A stretch of DNA of 55,956 bases from assembly GCA_005884685.1 (NCBI GenBank), contig VBAH01000044.1, forward strand, positions 1-55,956, written 5' to 3'. Of the stretch, positions 40,742-48,843 are shown piece by piece. The stretch comes from Alphaproteobacteria bacterium. Its GTDB lineage: Bacteria > Pseudomonadota > Alphaproteobacteria > Rhizobiales > Xanthobacteraceae. Each line of letters starts with the position of its first letter. The stretch's first letter is position 1. Position numbers and translations under genes: made by a program. Under the pieces are notes generated by a model. It saw only the letters and a program-made list of their open reading frames with translations, ran no database searches and was not told the DNA's origin.

Positions 40742-41646
40742 ACTCCGGGTTCTGCGGGCGGCACCGACCCGGCAACGGCGCGCCGCCGCACGACCTCGCG
40801 GTGCAGCGCGTAGAGTCCGCTGCCGACGATCAGCACGGAACCGAAGATGGCGAAGCGGTCCGGCACCTCGCCGAATCCCAGATAGCCGCACACACCGGCA
40901 AAGATCAGCAGCGTGTAGCGGAATGGCGCGATCGCCGCGACATCGGCGCTGCCGCGGAATGCGGTCACCACCAGCATGTGGCCCGTCGCTATCGACACCG
41001 CCGAGATCGCCAGCATCGCGACATCCGCGGCCGCCATCGGCGGCCATCGTTCGCTTAGTCCCATCACCGGGCCGATCATCATCGAGCCGAATGCGGCGAG
41101 GAACGAGACCATGATGCTCGGAATGCGGGGGTCGACCAGCCGCGTGATCATGTCGCGCGCGACGCTCGCGAAGGCCGTCGCGACTCCGAGCAGCGCCCAT
41201 GCGTTGAAGGCGCCCGGTGTCGGCTTGATGATCAGCAGTGTGCCGAGAAAGCCGATGGCGATCGCGGTCCAGCGCCGCCACCCCACTTCCTCATGAAAAA
41301 AGATCACGGCGGCGGCCGTGATCAGCAGCGGCGAGACCAGATTGATCGCGGACAGCTCCGCGAGCGGCATGTGAATGAGTGCCGTGGTGAACAGTACCAT
41401 GGCGAGCCCGTCGAACATGGTGCGGGCCAGAACGAGCGGTCTGATGAAGCGCAGCGCCGATATCTGCCCGAGCGCGAGCATGACCGTGCCGACCAGCAAT
41501 GTCGCGATCGCGCCGCGCACCGTGATGACCTCGCCCAGCGGGTAGCGTTGCGCGCTGAGCTTCATCACCATGTCGTTGATGGCAAACGCTGCCATCGCGC
41601 CCGTGAGAGCGAACATGCCGCGGCGATTGGCGCGCGAGGTCGACAC
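40738..41646 (-). CDS. EamA/DMT-family transporter
   Basis: This roughly 302-residue membrane protein has ten helices in two EamA repeats (about 1-140 and 150-290). Typical segments are '[20 protein letters not shown]' and '[20 protein letters not shown]'. DMT proteins export or import amino acids or other metabolites; the substrate cannot be told. The GTG at 41646 has GGAG five bases upstream and fits the family's N-terminus. ATG starts at 41712 and 41616 are the alternatives. Confidence 0.88.
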   Translation of the reverse strand: MSTSRANRRGMFALTGAMAAFAINDMVMKLSAQRYPLGEVITVRGAIATLLVGTVMLALGQISALRFIRPLVLARTMFDGLAMVLFTTALIHMPLAELSAINLVSPLLITAAAVIFFHEEVGWRRWTAIAIGFLGTLLIIKPTPGAFNAWALLGVATAFASVARDMITRLVDPRIPSIMVSFLAAFGSMMIGPVMGLSERWPPMAAADVAMLAISAVSIATGHMLVVTAFRGSADVAAIAPFRYTLLIFAGVCGYLGFGEVPDRFAIFGSVLIVGSGLYALHREVVRRRAVAGSVPPAEPGV

Positions 41647-41774
41647 CGGAACTCCGTTGGAAAAGCCGCGAAGGAAACTGCAATTCGGCGCGGCAGTCGC
41701 GACCGCTAACATGGGCTATCGGCCGCAGTCGAGCATGCGTGGCGAATGACCGCTGTGCGCAGCGGGCATGGTTC

Positions 41775-41797
41775 GGGGCGCGCCGCTTCCGCGCCCC
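41775..41797 (-). other. 8-bp hairpin downstream of moaA
   Basis: GGGGCGCG (41775-41782) pairs with 41790-41797 about 20 bases past the moaA stop. No T-run follows on the minus strand, so it is at best a weak or Rho-assisted terminator. Confidence 0.4.
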
Positions 41798-41817
41798 TGT
41801 TCGCAATGAGGCCTGGA

Positions 41818-42843
41818 TCAGCCGCCCGTCACGCTCATGTGGCGCGTCACGGCCGGACCGCGATGGCGGCGGTCGATGACGAAGTCGTGGCCCTTCGGCT
41901 TGCGCAGGATCGCGGCGTCGATCGCGGCGTTGACGAGATCGTTGCTTTCGGATGCGCGCAGCGGCGCGCGCAGGTCGGCGGCGTCTTCCTGGCCAAGGCA
42001 CATATACAGCGTGCCGGTGCAGGTGAGGCGCACGCGATTGCAGGACTCGCAGAAGTTATGCGTGAGCGGCGTGATGAAGCCGAGCCGCCCGCCGGTCTCG
42101 GCGACATGCACATAGCGGGCAGGCCCGCCGGTGCGGTAGTCGATCTCCCGCATGGTGTAGCGCTCGGCAAGCCGCGCGCGCACCATCGAGAGCGGCAGGT
42201 ACTGGTCAAGCCGGTTCTCGTCGATGTCGCCGAGCGGCATCACCTCGATAATCGTGAGGTCCATGCCGCGTCCGTGCGACCACGCGGTGAGATCGACCAG
42301 CTCGTCTTCGTTGACGCCTTTGAGCGCGACCGCGTTGATCTTCACCGCGAGGCCGGCACTCTGCGCCGCGTCGATTCCCGCCATGACCTTGTCGAACTCG
42401 CCCCAGCGCGTGATCGCGCGAAACTTGTCCGGATCGAGCGTGTCGAGCGAGACGTTGATGCGTTTCACGCCGCAATCCGCGAGCTCGCGCGCGTATTTCG
42501 GCAGCTGCGAACCGTTCGTCGTCAGCGTCAGCTCATCGAGTCCGTCGCCGAGACGGCGCGACAGCGCGCGCACCAGGGTCATGATGGAGCGCCGCACCAG
42601 CGGCTCGCCGCCGGTAAGCCGCAGCTTGGCGACCCCGCGGTCAATGAATGCGCCGCACAGCCGGTCGAGCTCCTCGAGCGTCAGCAGATCCTGCTTCGGC
42701 AGGAACGACATGTTTTCCGACATGCAATAGACGCAGCGGAAATCGCAGCGGTCGGTCACCGACACGCGCAGGTAGGTGATCGCCCGCTGAAAAGGATCGA
42801 TCAGCGGTGCAGGCTTGATGCTGGCGGCGCGTTCGAAACCCAT
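41818..42843 (-). CDS. moaA: GTP 3',8-cyclase (molybdenum cofactor biosynthesis)
   Basis: This 341-residue radical-SAM enzyme makes the first intermediate of molybdopterin from GTP. The N-terminal cluster is C33xxxC37xxC40 in '[10 protein letters not shown]'. The C-terminal cluster is C265xxC268x13C282 in '[18 protein letters not shown]'. '[11 protein letters not shown]' and the C-terminal 'VTGG' (the double-glycine tail needed for catalysis) are present. The length is that of typical MoaA. No other moa gene is adjacent. Mrp, elsewhere in the window, could supply clusters. Confidence 0.97.
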   Translation of the reverse strand: MGFERAASIKPAPLIDPFQRAITYLRVSVTDRCDFRCVYCMSENMSFLPKQDLLTLEELDRLCGAFIDRGVAKLRLTGGEPLVRRSIMTLVRALSRRLGDGLDELTLTTNGSQLPKYARELADCGVKRINVSLDTLDPDKFRAITRWGEFDKVMAGIDAAQSAGLAVKINAVALKGVNEDELVDLTAWSHGRGMDLTIIEVMPLGDIDENRLDQYLPLSMVRARLAERYTMREIDYRTGGPARYVHVAETGGRLGFITPLTHNFCESCNRVRLTCTGTLYMCLGQEDAADLRAPLRASESNDLVNAAIDAAILRKPKGHDFVIDRRHRGPAVTRHMSVTGG

Positions 42844-42913
42844 GGGCTCCCGGCGGGCGTGTTTGGCAAACTATTCGATATGATATAGGCCGCCTTGGAA
42901 AGGATTTCAAAGC

Positions 42914-43279
42914 GTGAGCGACAATTGGCCGACGGAGCTGCGCCTTTCCAAGGACCGCAGGGTGTTGACCGTCACATTCGACGGCGGGGACAATTTCGCG
43001 CTGCCGGCCGAGTATCTGCGCGTGAAGAGCCCGAGCGCGGAAGTGCAGGGGCATTCGCCGGACGAGCGCAAAACCGTGCCCGGCAAGCGCAATGTCATGA
43101 TCCTGCAGGTGAACCCGGTCGGCAATTACGCCGTGCGGCTCGTGTTCGACGACATGCACTCGACGGGCATCTATAGCTGGGACTACCTGCTCGAGCTCGG
43201 CCGCAACCAGCCGAAGTACTGGCAGGAGTACCTCGACGAGCTCGCCGCGAAGGGGATGACGCGCGAGGCGGGCCGCTGA
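42914..43279 (+). CDS. DUF971 (gamma-butyrobetaine hydroxylase-like N-terminal) protein
   Basis: This 121-residue stand-alone DUF971 domain has 'WPTELRLSKDRRVLTVTFDGG', 'PAEYLRVKSPSAEVQGH' and 'DMHSTGIYSWDYLLELG'. In larger proteins the domain binds zinc next to dioxygenase domains; as a single domain it is often found near Mrp or Fe-S genes. No cysteine pair is present here. It is divergent from moaA with a 70-base gap and convergent with the VWA-protein gene. Confidence 0.9.
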   Translation: MSDNWPTELRLSKDRRVLTVTFDGGDNFALPAEYLRVKSPSAEVQGHSPDERKTVPGKRNVMILQVNPVGNYAVRLVFDDMHSTGIYSWDYLLELGRNQPKYWQEYLDELAAKGMTREAGR

Positions 43280-43281
43280 GG

Positions 43282-46128
43282 CTATTTCCTCTCGCGCGGG
43301 CGCACGCCAGGACGGCTGGACGCGCGGCACTCGCAGCGCACCGGCCGCGCCAGCACGATGCCGGGCTTGCGCACGCCGGCATCGATCACGCCCGCAACGG
43401 TATAGGATCCGTCGCCGTTGTCGCGTACCGCCCCAGTCAGTGTCGTACCGGGCGTGCCTGTGACAGTGAAGGCGTCCGGGCGGCCGGGCCCGACATGGTT
43501 GCCGAAGGCGTCGCGCGGGATGACGACCGCCGTGATCGTCTTCGTCTTGTCGGGACGCGCCGCGCCGGTCGTGATCTTCACATCCGACTTTTCCTGATCG
43601 ACACCGACATCGACCTCGACCGACCACTGCAATTCGCGCGAGCTGATGCAATCCTTGCCATAGGCGTAGGTCGCGACGGCGTGGAAGGTGTAGGTCCCCT
43701 CGACGTTGAGAAAATCCGTCATCGTGGCGCCGAACAGCCCGCTGCTGCGTGCCGCAACCTTGGTGTGCGCGGGATCGGCCGACAGGTCGAACCTGTGCTC
43801 GGCATAGTCGATCAGCGGCTTGCGTGAGGACTTCTCGAGCGCCAGCATCGTTGCCTGCCGTGCCGGAATGGTATCGCCGCGTCGCGCGCTCGGTGGCTGC
43901 GGCCGCCGCGCGCGCGTCAGCAGCGTGCCCGCGCTCGCGGTCGGGCGGCTGACGGTGAGGCTCACCTTGACCTTCTGCGGGAAGCCGCTGCCGCCGCCAA
44001 CAAGACGCACGATCGGATTGACGGCATCGCCGGTAAAGTAGCGGTCGCGCGCCGGCCAGCGCACGAACTTTGTTCCGGCTTCGGCGATCACATTGACGAA
44101 GTAGCGCAACGCGACGGGCTCCGCCTCGCCGGTTCGGTGCACCGTGACGGCCCACGGGCCGTTGCGCTCGCCGTTGTGCGGAAGCTTGATGCGCAGGAAC
44201 GCCCATGTCCGCCCGGTGGCGTGCTGGACGCCGGCCGTGCCGGCGGTGACCGACGCGCCGCCCGGCGTCTTTGCCGTGATGCCGAGCGTCTGCCCAGGCT
44301 TGTCCCATCCGACCACGATGGTGATCGTCTTCTCGCCGCAGACATTGAACTTGATCGGCTTGCCCGCGACTTCCCGCGCGGCGAGCTTTCCCTCCGGATC
44401 GAGCAGCGCGCCGGCTGCAAAAATATTGCCGAACGCAAGCGCAAAATATTTCTTCAGGTCGAGCCCGTCATCCGCGCGCACGTAAAGGCCGTTGTGAACT
44501 TCCGACAACTGCGTCAGCAGCGCGCCGTTCAGGCTGGAGGCCGCGCCGAAGCCGATCGCGTTGATCTCGATGCCCTCAAGGCCGGTGACGCTCTCGATAT
44601 TCGGCGGCGTGTTTTGCAGGCCGTCCGTCAGCAGCAGGATGGAGCGCAGGTTGACCGACAGCAGCATCTGGTCGCGGGCCGCCGCGAGGCCGCTGCCGAT
44701 ACTGGTTGTGCCGTCCACCGTGATGCCGCCGATGATTCCGCTGGTGAACGGTGCAGGGCCGGTCAGCGCGAGCTTGTTGGCGGCATTGACCGGCTGCAGC
44801 GCGAAGTCGACCGGGTTGGTGGCTGCGGTGCTGAACGAGACGAGGCCGATTTGATTGGGCCCGTCGCTTTGCACCAGCTGGATGAACAGTGAAGCGGCGT
44901 CGCGCGCTTCGTCGATCTTGGCCTGCCCGGCCCCGCCGTCGAGCGCCATGCTGCCGGAGCGATCCAATACGATCATCACGTCGCGGAAGGTCGGCTCGTC
45001 CGGCGGATTGCCGATGTCGTCGAGGGCGGTCGCGGTGGGGAAGAACTCGATGTTGCAACCGCTGCCGCCGCGCAAAACGCCGGCGACCTTGCCGGCGGCG
45101 TCGAACAGCCCGGCGCCGAGGCTGCCGCTTGCCACGTCGAGATCCGCAACGATGGAATTGGCGTCCGCCGAAATCACCGTCTTGAAGGCAGTGTGCTTGG
45201 CCGAGAGCCGCTTCACGGCGCCTTCGGGGTGGTGCAGGCAGAAGATCTGCTCTCCCGCCGCCGGCACATCGCCCCGCATCGCGGCCGGCGTGATGCCGAG
45301 CCCGGCGGCCGGCACATTGAGCTGGAGCAGCGCATAATCGACCGCGCCGAAGAAGCCGAGCTTGGCAATGCGCTTCACGCGGTGGAATTGGCCGGCATAG
45401 TTCGCGGGCCGCGCACCCGCGCATGTCGTCGCGTAGTTGAAGATGATCGCGGCCGATTGCAGCTGGGCCGGGGCGAACGCGAAGAGCTGCGCGGTGGTCA
45501 ACACCAGATCGGGGCCGACCAGGGTGCCGCTGAAGCTGGAGACGATCTCGGTGACGCCGTCGGCCGCGATATCGATGTGCACGATCATGCCGGCGCTCGG
45601 CGCGGCCGTCTTGCGGACGTCGCCGGCCGTCGCGCAATCGGCGTTCTCGAAATCGGGTGGCGTCGCGCAGAACAGCGACGTGTTGAAGGTCGGCTCGACA
45701 TAATTGGCGTCGAGCAGGAATGGGTCGCAGTTCGAATTGGAGGTGGGGTCGCCGTCGCCCGCATGGCGCTCGCCGCGGCCGAAGCGGTCGAGCGTGACGC
45801 CACCGGTCGCCGCGCCATTGGTGATGTAGCGGATCGGCACCTTGCCGTTCGGGAATGCCGCGAGGTTGACCGGACGCGACCAGAAATCAAAGTCGTTGGT
45901 CGCGGTCAGAATGTCCTTGTCGTAGCCGAGGTCGATCTCGACGCTGTTGTTCGCCGGCAGATTGAGGTTCTGCAGGTGGACGATGATGAATTTGATGCCG
46001 CCGGGAGGAGGGGCGCCGGGATCAAGCTCGAACAGCCAGGTGTTGGCCGACGTTGGCGGCAAGCCGGAATCGGGCCCGATGACGACGGGTTGCGCAACCG
46101 GCTGCACGGTGCCGACGATGTGGGTCAT
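43282..46128 (-). CDS. VWA-domain protein with inactive trypsin-like domain and Ig/filamin-like tail
   Basis: This is a 948-residue multidomain protein. Residues about 40-180 are a beta-rich, cysteine-containing region with no family recognised. About 185-370 look like a chymotrypsin-fold domain of the lysyl-endopeptidase sort: 'FSGTLVGPDLVLTTAQLFAF', 'AVDYALLQL', 'FCLHHPEGAVKRLS', 'SGSLGAGLFDAAGKV'. His is replaced by Q214 and Ser by L337, while D264 is kept, so it is not expected to cleave. About 383-570 is a VWA domain with an intact MIDAS (389 'DRSGSM', 'TTSIGSG', 'LLTDG'). A late 'NGDGSYTV' motif marks an Ig/filamin-like domain. No signal peptide is seen. GGAGAG precedes the ATG. Confidence 0.85.
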   Translation of the reverse strand: MTHIVGTVQPVAQPVVIGPDSGLPPTSANTWLFELDPGAPPPGGIKFIIVHLQNLNLPANNSVEIDLGYDKDILTATNDFDFWSRPVNLAAFPNGKVPIRYITNGAATGGVTLDRFGRGERHAGDGDPTSNSNCDPFLLDANYVEPTFNTSLFCATPPDFENADCATAGDVRKTAAPSAGMIVHIDIAADGVTEIVSSFSGTLVGPDLVLTTAQLFAFAPAQLQSAAIIFNYATTCAGARPANYAGQFHRVKRIAKLGFFGAVDYALLQLNVPAAGLGITPAAMRGDVPAAGEQIFCLHHPEGAVKRLSAKHTAFKTVISADANSIVADLDVASGSLGAGLFDAAGKVAGVLRGGSGCNIEFFPTATALDDIGNPPDEPTFRDVMIVLDRSGSMALDGGAGQAKIDEARDAASLFIQLVQSDGPNQIGLVSFSTAATNPVDFALQPVNAANKLALTGPAPFTSGIIGGITVDGTTSIGSGLAAARDQMLLSVNLRSILLLTDGLQNTPPNIESVTGLEGIEINAIGFGAASSLNGALLTQLSEVHNGLYVRADDGLDLKKYFALAFGNIFAAGALLDPEGKLAAREVAGKPIKFNVCGEKTITIVVGWDKPGQTLGITAKTPGGASVTAGTAGVQHATGRTWAFLRIKLPHNGERNGPWAVTVHRTGEAEPVALRYFVNVIAEAGTKFVRWPARDRYFTGDAVNPIVRLVGGGSGFPQKVKVSLTVSRPTASAGTLLTRARRPQPPSARRGDTIPARQATMLALEKSSRKPLIDYAEHRFDLSADPAHTKVAARSSGLFGATMTDFLNVEGTYTFHAVATYAYGKDCISSRELQWSVEVDVGVDQEKSDVKITTGAARPDKTKTITAVVIPRDAFGNHVGPGRPDAFTVTGTPGTTLTGAVRDNGDGSYTVAGVIDAGVRKPGIVLARPVRCECRASSRPGVRPRERK

Positions 46129-46312
46129 GGGTAACTCTCCCCGTCTGAGACGAAACCTTCCACAGCGATCAGCTTATAGTAGAGAAATGCGGCGGGCTAT
46201 CCGGGCCCGGCGGGGCGGCAGCGTCGTGCTGCCGCATGCCTACGCGCCGGCGCGCAGCCGGCCCGGCGACAAATTCAACTTCCGCAGTTTGCGTTGGACG
46301 ATGCCGCCACGC

Positions 46313-47176
46313 CTATGGCTGCTGTTTTGCACCCGGGTGACGCATCACCCGGGTGGTCGGGGCGGGAAGCCAGCTCTGGTGCAGTACCTTTTTCGCGAGC
46401 GCCCGGTCGATATGCCGGCTGACCAGTTTCTCGAACGCAAACGCGACCTGCCGGTATTCGTCGGCGCAGCCTTCGGCGCGCTCCTTCGGCAGATACCCTT
46501 TCTCGACGAGGTCACCGAACAGCTTGGCGTCCGCGCCGTAAGCGATGCAGAGCAGATTGTAGAAGCGCTGCGCGGGCGTGCCGTGCTCATTGGCGAAGTG
46601 CTGCAGCTTCGGCGGCTCCGTCGCGGCTTTCGCCTCCGTCATGTAGGCGTAAGCCGTGCCGCCGATCTGCCGGCGCGCCTCGTCCTTGCCGAGCTGGAGC
46701 GTCAGGTAGGCCGCCACCTGGTCCGCGGCATCCTCCTCGCGTCCGAACACCGGCAGCTTGAGCATGTCGAAGATGGCATGGCCGAATTCATGCAGGCAGG
46801 TGTCGAACACCGGCCCGACCAGCGCATCGACCGGCGTCACGCCGGTCGGCGTGGTCTCTGCCGGCACGGTCTTCCAGATATCGTCGATGTACTCGTAGCA
46901 GATGACGATCGCGTCATCGTCGTACCAGGCATTGGCGTCGCCGTCGCAGCCCTCCGTTCGCACGCGCAGGGTGCGCGGCAAGCGCACGGGGCTGAGGAAT
47001 TCCTGCAATCGCTCGAGGAAGCGGACTTGCTTGAGGCGCTGGTAAATCGGTTGATGATCCGGGTTCTTGGGCGCGACGTAACTCACGCTGATCCGGTTCG
47101 GCCGCGCTGGAGCCGCATGCGCGGTTTCCATCGGGGCCGAAGCGGCGAGGAAGCAGGCTGCGATCAAGATCCTCAT
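46313..47176 (-). CDS. DUF4344 putative metallopeptidase, exported
   Basis: This 287-residue protein has a signal peptide, 'MRILIAACFLAASAPMETAHA'. It contains the zinc-peptidase motif 'CLHEFGHAIFDMLKLPVFGR', followed by 'EEDAADQVAAY', which offers the third ligand. Cysteines in 'EGCDGDANAWYDDDAIVICYEY' may form a disulfide. The family is annotated as putative metallopeptidase; the substrate is unknown. It lies just upstream (same strand) of the VWA protein, 184 bases away, so the two may work together. Start 47176 begins the signal peptide. The last codons include a perfect palindrome. Confidence 0.88.
   Translation of the reverse strand: MRILIAACFLAASAPMETAHAAPARPNRISVSYVAPKNPDHQPIYQRLKQVRFLERLQEFLSPVRLPRTLRVRTEGCDGDANAWYDDDAIVICYEYIDDIWKTVPAETTPTGVTPVDALVGPVFDTCLHEFGHAIFDMLKLPVFGREEDAADQVAAYLTLQLGKDEARRQIGGTAYAYMTEAKAATEPPKLQHFANEHGTPAQRFYNLLCIAYGADAKLFGDLVEKGYLPKERAEGCADEYRQVAFAFEKLVSRHIDRALAKKVLHQSWLPAPTTRVMRHPGAKQQP
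46330..46355. other. Perfect 11-bp palindrome at the 3' end of the DUF4344 gene
   Basis: CACCCGGGTGA (46330-46340) pairs with TCACCCGGGTG (46345-46355) around CGCA. It overlaps the last codons of the metallopeptidase gene. There is no T-run on the minus strand. Each arm is itself palindromic at CCCGGG. Confidence 0.6.
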
Positions 47177-47240
47177 GGTGTGCGCCTTTCGCGCCGGCGG
47201 TCCGTAGCGGAATACTGCCGTGCGTGCCGTGGCCGCACCA

Positions 47241-47274
47241 TTAAACAAAAGGGCCGGCGCGAAGGCCGGCCCTT
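47241..47274 (-). terminator. Rho-independent terminator of the L,D-transpeptidase gene
   Basis: AAGGGCCGGC (47249-47258) pairs perfectly with 47265-47274 around a 6-base loop. On the minus strand the stem is followed by TTTTGTTTAA. It lies 22 bases past the transpeptidase stop and isolates it from the DUF4344 gene. Confidence 0.85.
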
Positions 47275-47295
47275 ACACCTTGGTATAGTGCGCGC

Positions 47296-47892
47296 TCAAC
47301 GCATCACGATCACCTTCGCGCCGACCCGCACGCGGCTGTAGAGGTCGATCACGTCGTCGTTGAGCAGACGGAAGCAGCCGGATGAGACCGCCTGCCCGAT
47401 CGTCTCCGGCTCGTTCGAGCCGTGGATGCGGTAGAGCGAGGCGCCGAGATACATCGCGCGTGCGCCGAGCGGGTTCTCCGGGCCGCCCTTCATGAAGCGC
47501 GGCAGGTCGGGACGGCGGCGGAGCATCTGCGAGGGCGGCGTCCAGTCCGGCCACTCCTTCTTGGCGACGACGGATGTCGTGCCCGCCCAGGTGAAGCCGA
47601 CGCGCCCGACGCCGATGCCGTATTTCAGCGCGGTGCCGCCGTCCTGGACGAGATAGAGCCGCCGTTCGCTCGTGTTGATGATGATGGTGCCCGGCGTGTA
47701 GGTCCCGGGGGCGCGGACGGTCTCGCGGCGGATCGAGCCGACATACGACATGCCGCCGAACAGCTCGTAGCGCCGGCTGGTCTGGCCGGCGGAGTAACGG
47801 CCGTCGGCATCGCCCAGATATTGCGCCTGCGCAACACCTGCGCTCGCGCACATGAGGGCAACCGAAAGGGCGGCGGCGAATCGCGAGTGCAT
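47296..47892 (-). CDS. L,D-transpeptidase (YkuD/ErfK family)
   Basis: This 198-residue exported enzyme makes 3-3 peptidoglycan cross-links or attaches proteins to peptidoglycan. The signal peptide is 'MHSRFAAALSVALMCASAGV'. The YkuD core includes 'GTIIINTSERRLYLVQDGG', 'IHGSNEPETIGQAVSSGCF' and 'RLLNDDVIDLY', with catalytic Cys173 and the upstream His. The usual SHGC is SSGC here, a variant common in Rhizobiales paralogues. GAGGG lies about 8 bases before ATG 47892; an in-frame ATG at 47913 is less likely. A strong terminator follows. Confidence 0.93.
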   Translation of the reverse strand: MHSRFAAALSVALMCASAGVAQAQYLGDADGRYSAGQTSRRYELFGGMSYVGSIRRETVRAPGTYTPGTIIINTSERRLYLVQDGGTALKYGIGVGRVGFTWAGTTSVVAKKEWPDWTPPSQMLRRRPDLPRFMKGGPENPLGARAMYLGASLYRIHGSNEPETIGQAVSSGCFRLLNDDVIDLYSRVRVGAKVIVMR

Positions 47893-48116
47893 CGAAAACC
47901 CTCGTTGTTTCAATCGGATCAGGGTCGACTGTGAGGGGCCTCAGCCCCGTGCCGGCGTCAGAAAGGCCATAATTCGCCAATTCCGGCAACCGGAATGTCA
48001 GCCCGCGGGGCGCGGTTTTCGGAAGCTGTTGCGGGAGAGCCACCCCGGTGCAGGCGCTGTGTCGCCCTCGTGAAGGGGTGGATAGAGTGAGACGATCGTC
48101 GCCGCGGACGCGGAAA

Positions 48117-48191
48117 TGGTGGGCGCTATAGGGATTGAACCTATGACCTCTCCCGTGTGAAGGGAACGCTCTCCCGCTGAGCTAAGCGCCC
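48117..48191 (-). tRNA. tRNA-Val(CAC)
   Basis: The minus strand gives a complete cloverleaf: acceptor GGGCGCT/AGCGCCC, D-arm GCTC...GAGC, anticodon stem TTCCC/GGGAG with loop TTCACAC, and T-arm ATAGG-TTCAATC-CCTAT. The anticodon is CAC, which reads GUG valine codons. The CCA end is encoded (complement of 48117-48119). The downstream flank shows no integrase or att repeat. Confidence 0.95.
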
Positions 48192-48261
48192 GAAAGCTGC
48201 CGCTGGTTTAAGGGGCGGCGCGGACCAGTGTCAACCGACGAGGCGCCCGTCCGCCGCAGCG

Positions 48262-48705
48262 CTACTGGCGCGGGGGAGGCGGCTGCTTGGCGCGCGGGCG
48301 GCCGCCCTTCTTGCGGACCGGCACAGGAGGCGGCGCCGGCTCGAGCTGCGCATAGACCGGATTGGGCGCAAGCTCGGCGAGCGGTGCGCCACCCAGTTCG
48401 CCCTCCGGCCGGAAGGCTTCGACCGCCCGCGGTCGCACCGCCACGACTTGCGGGAGATAGCCGCTTAGTGAGTAGTTGACGGTGAACTCCCGGTCGGCGG
48501 GCACCGGGATCATGCAGGGCGTGCGGCAGCTCGGGCCGATCGAGGTTTTCGCATCCGCCCCGGGCGGATCGGATTCGATCGTGAGGGACACGTTGGCGGC
48601 ACCCATAATGCCGCTCGGAACCCAATCCCAGCCCGGCGTCCATCCGGCGCAGCTTGCGACCAGCAGGGCGCTCGCAACCGCGCATACGCGTGCAACAGGT
48701 ATCAT
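48262..48705 (-). CDS. PEGA-like lipoprotein
   Basis: This 147-residue protein starts 'MIPVARVCAVASALLVASCA' with a lipobox at LVASC, so it is an envelope lipoprotein. The mature part has 'VSLTIESDPPGADAKTSIG', 'CRTPCMIPVPADREFTVNYS' and 'SGYLPQVV', matching the PEGA repeat seen in surface-associated proteins (PPGA instead of PEGA). The tail is Pro/Lys/Arg-rich. Start 48705 puts the signal peptide first; the longer reading adds 42 unconserved residues. Function unknown. Confidence 0.85.
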   Translation of the reverse strand: MIPVARVCAVASALLVASCAGWTPGWDWVPSGIMGAANVSLTIESDPPGADAKTSIGPSCRTPCMIPVPADREFTVNYSLSGYLPQVVAVRPRAVEAFRPEGELGGAPLAELAPNPVYAQLEPAPPPVPVRKKGGRPRAKQPPPPRQ

Positions 48706-48843
48706 CGTGAAAAACTGCGTCCCCGATCGCCCCCGGCTACCCAACTGCGCCGACCATAGGGGGACGGCGTCCGCGGCGCAACCGGCGTTCAGCCAAACGC
48801 CCCAATGCGCCATCGCAGGACTTTGTCCCAAGCTGTTGCGATC

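Noticed and set aside
48117-48191. tRNA-Val as an integration site for a genomic island
   Set aside because: No integrase, no direct repeat of the tRNA 3' end and no change of gene type were seen on either side.
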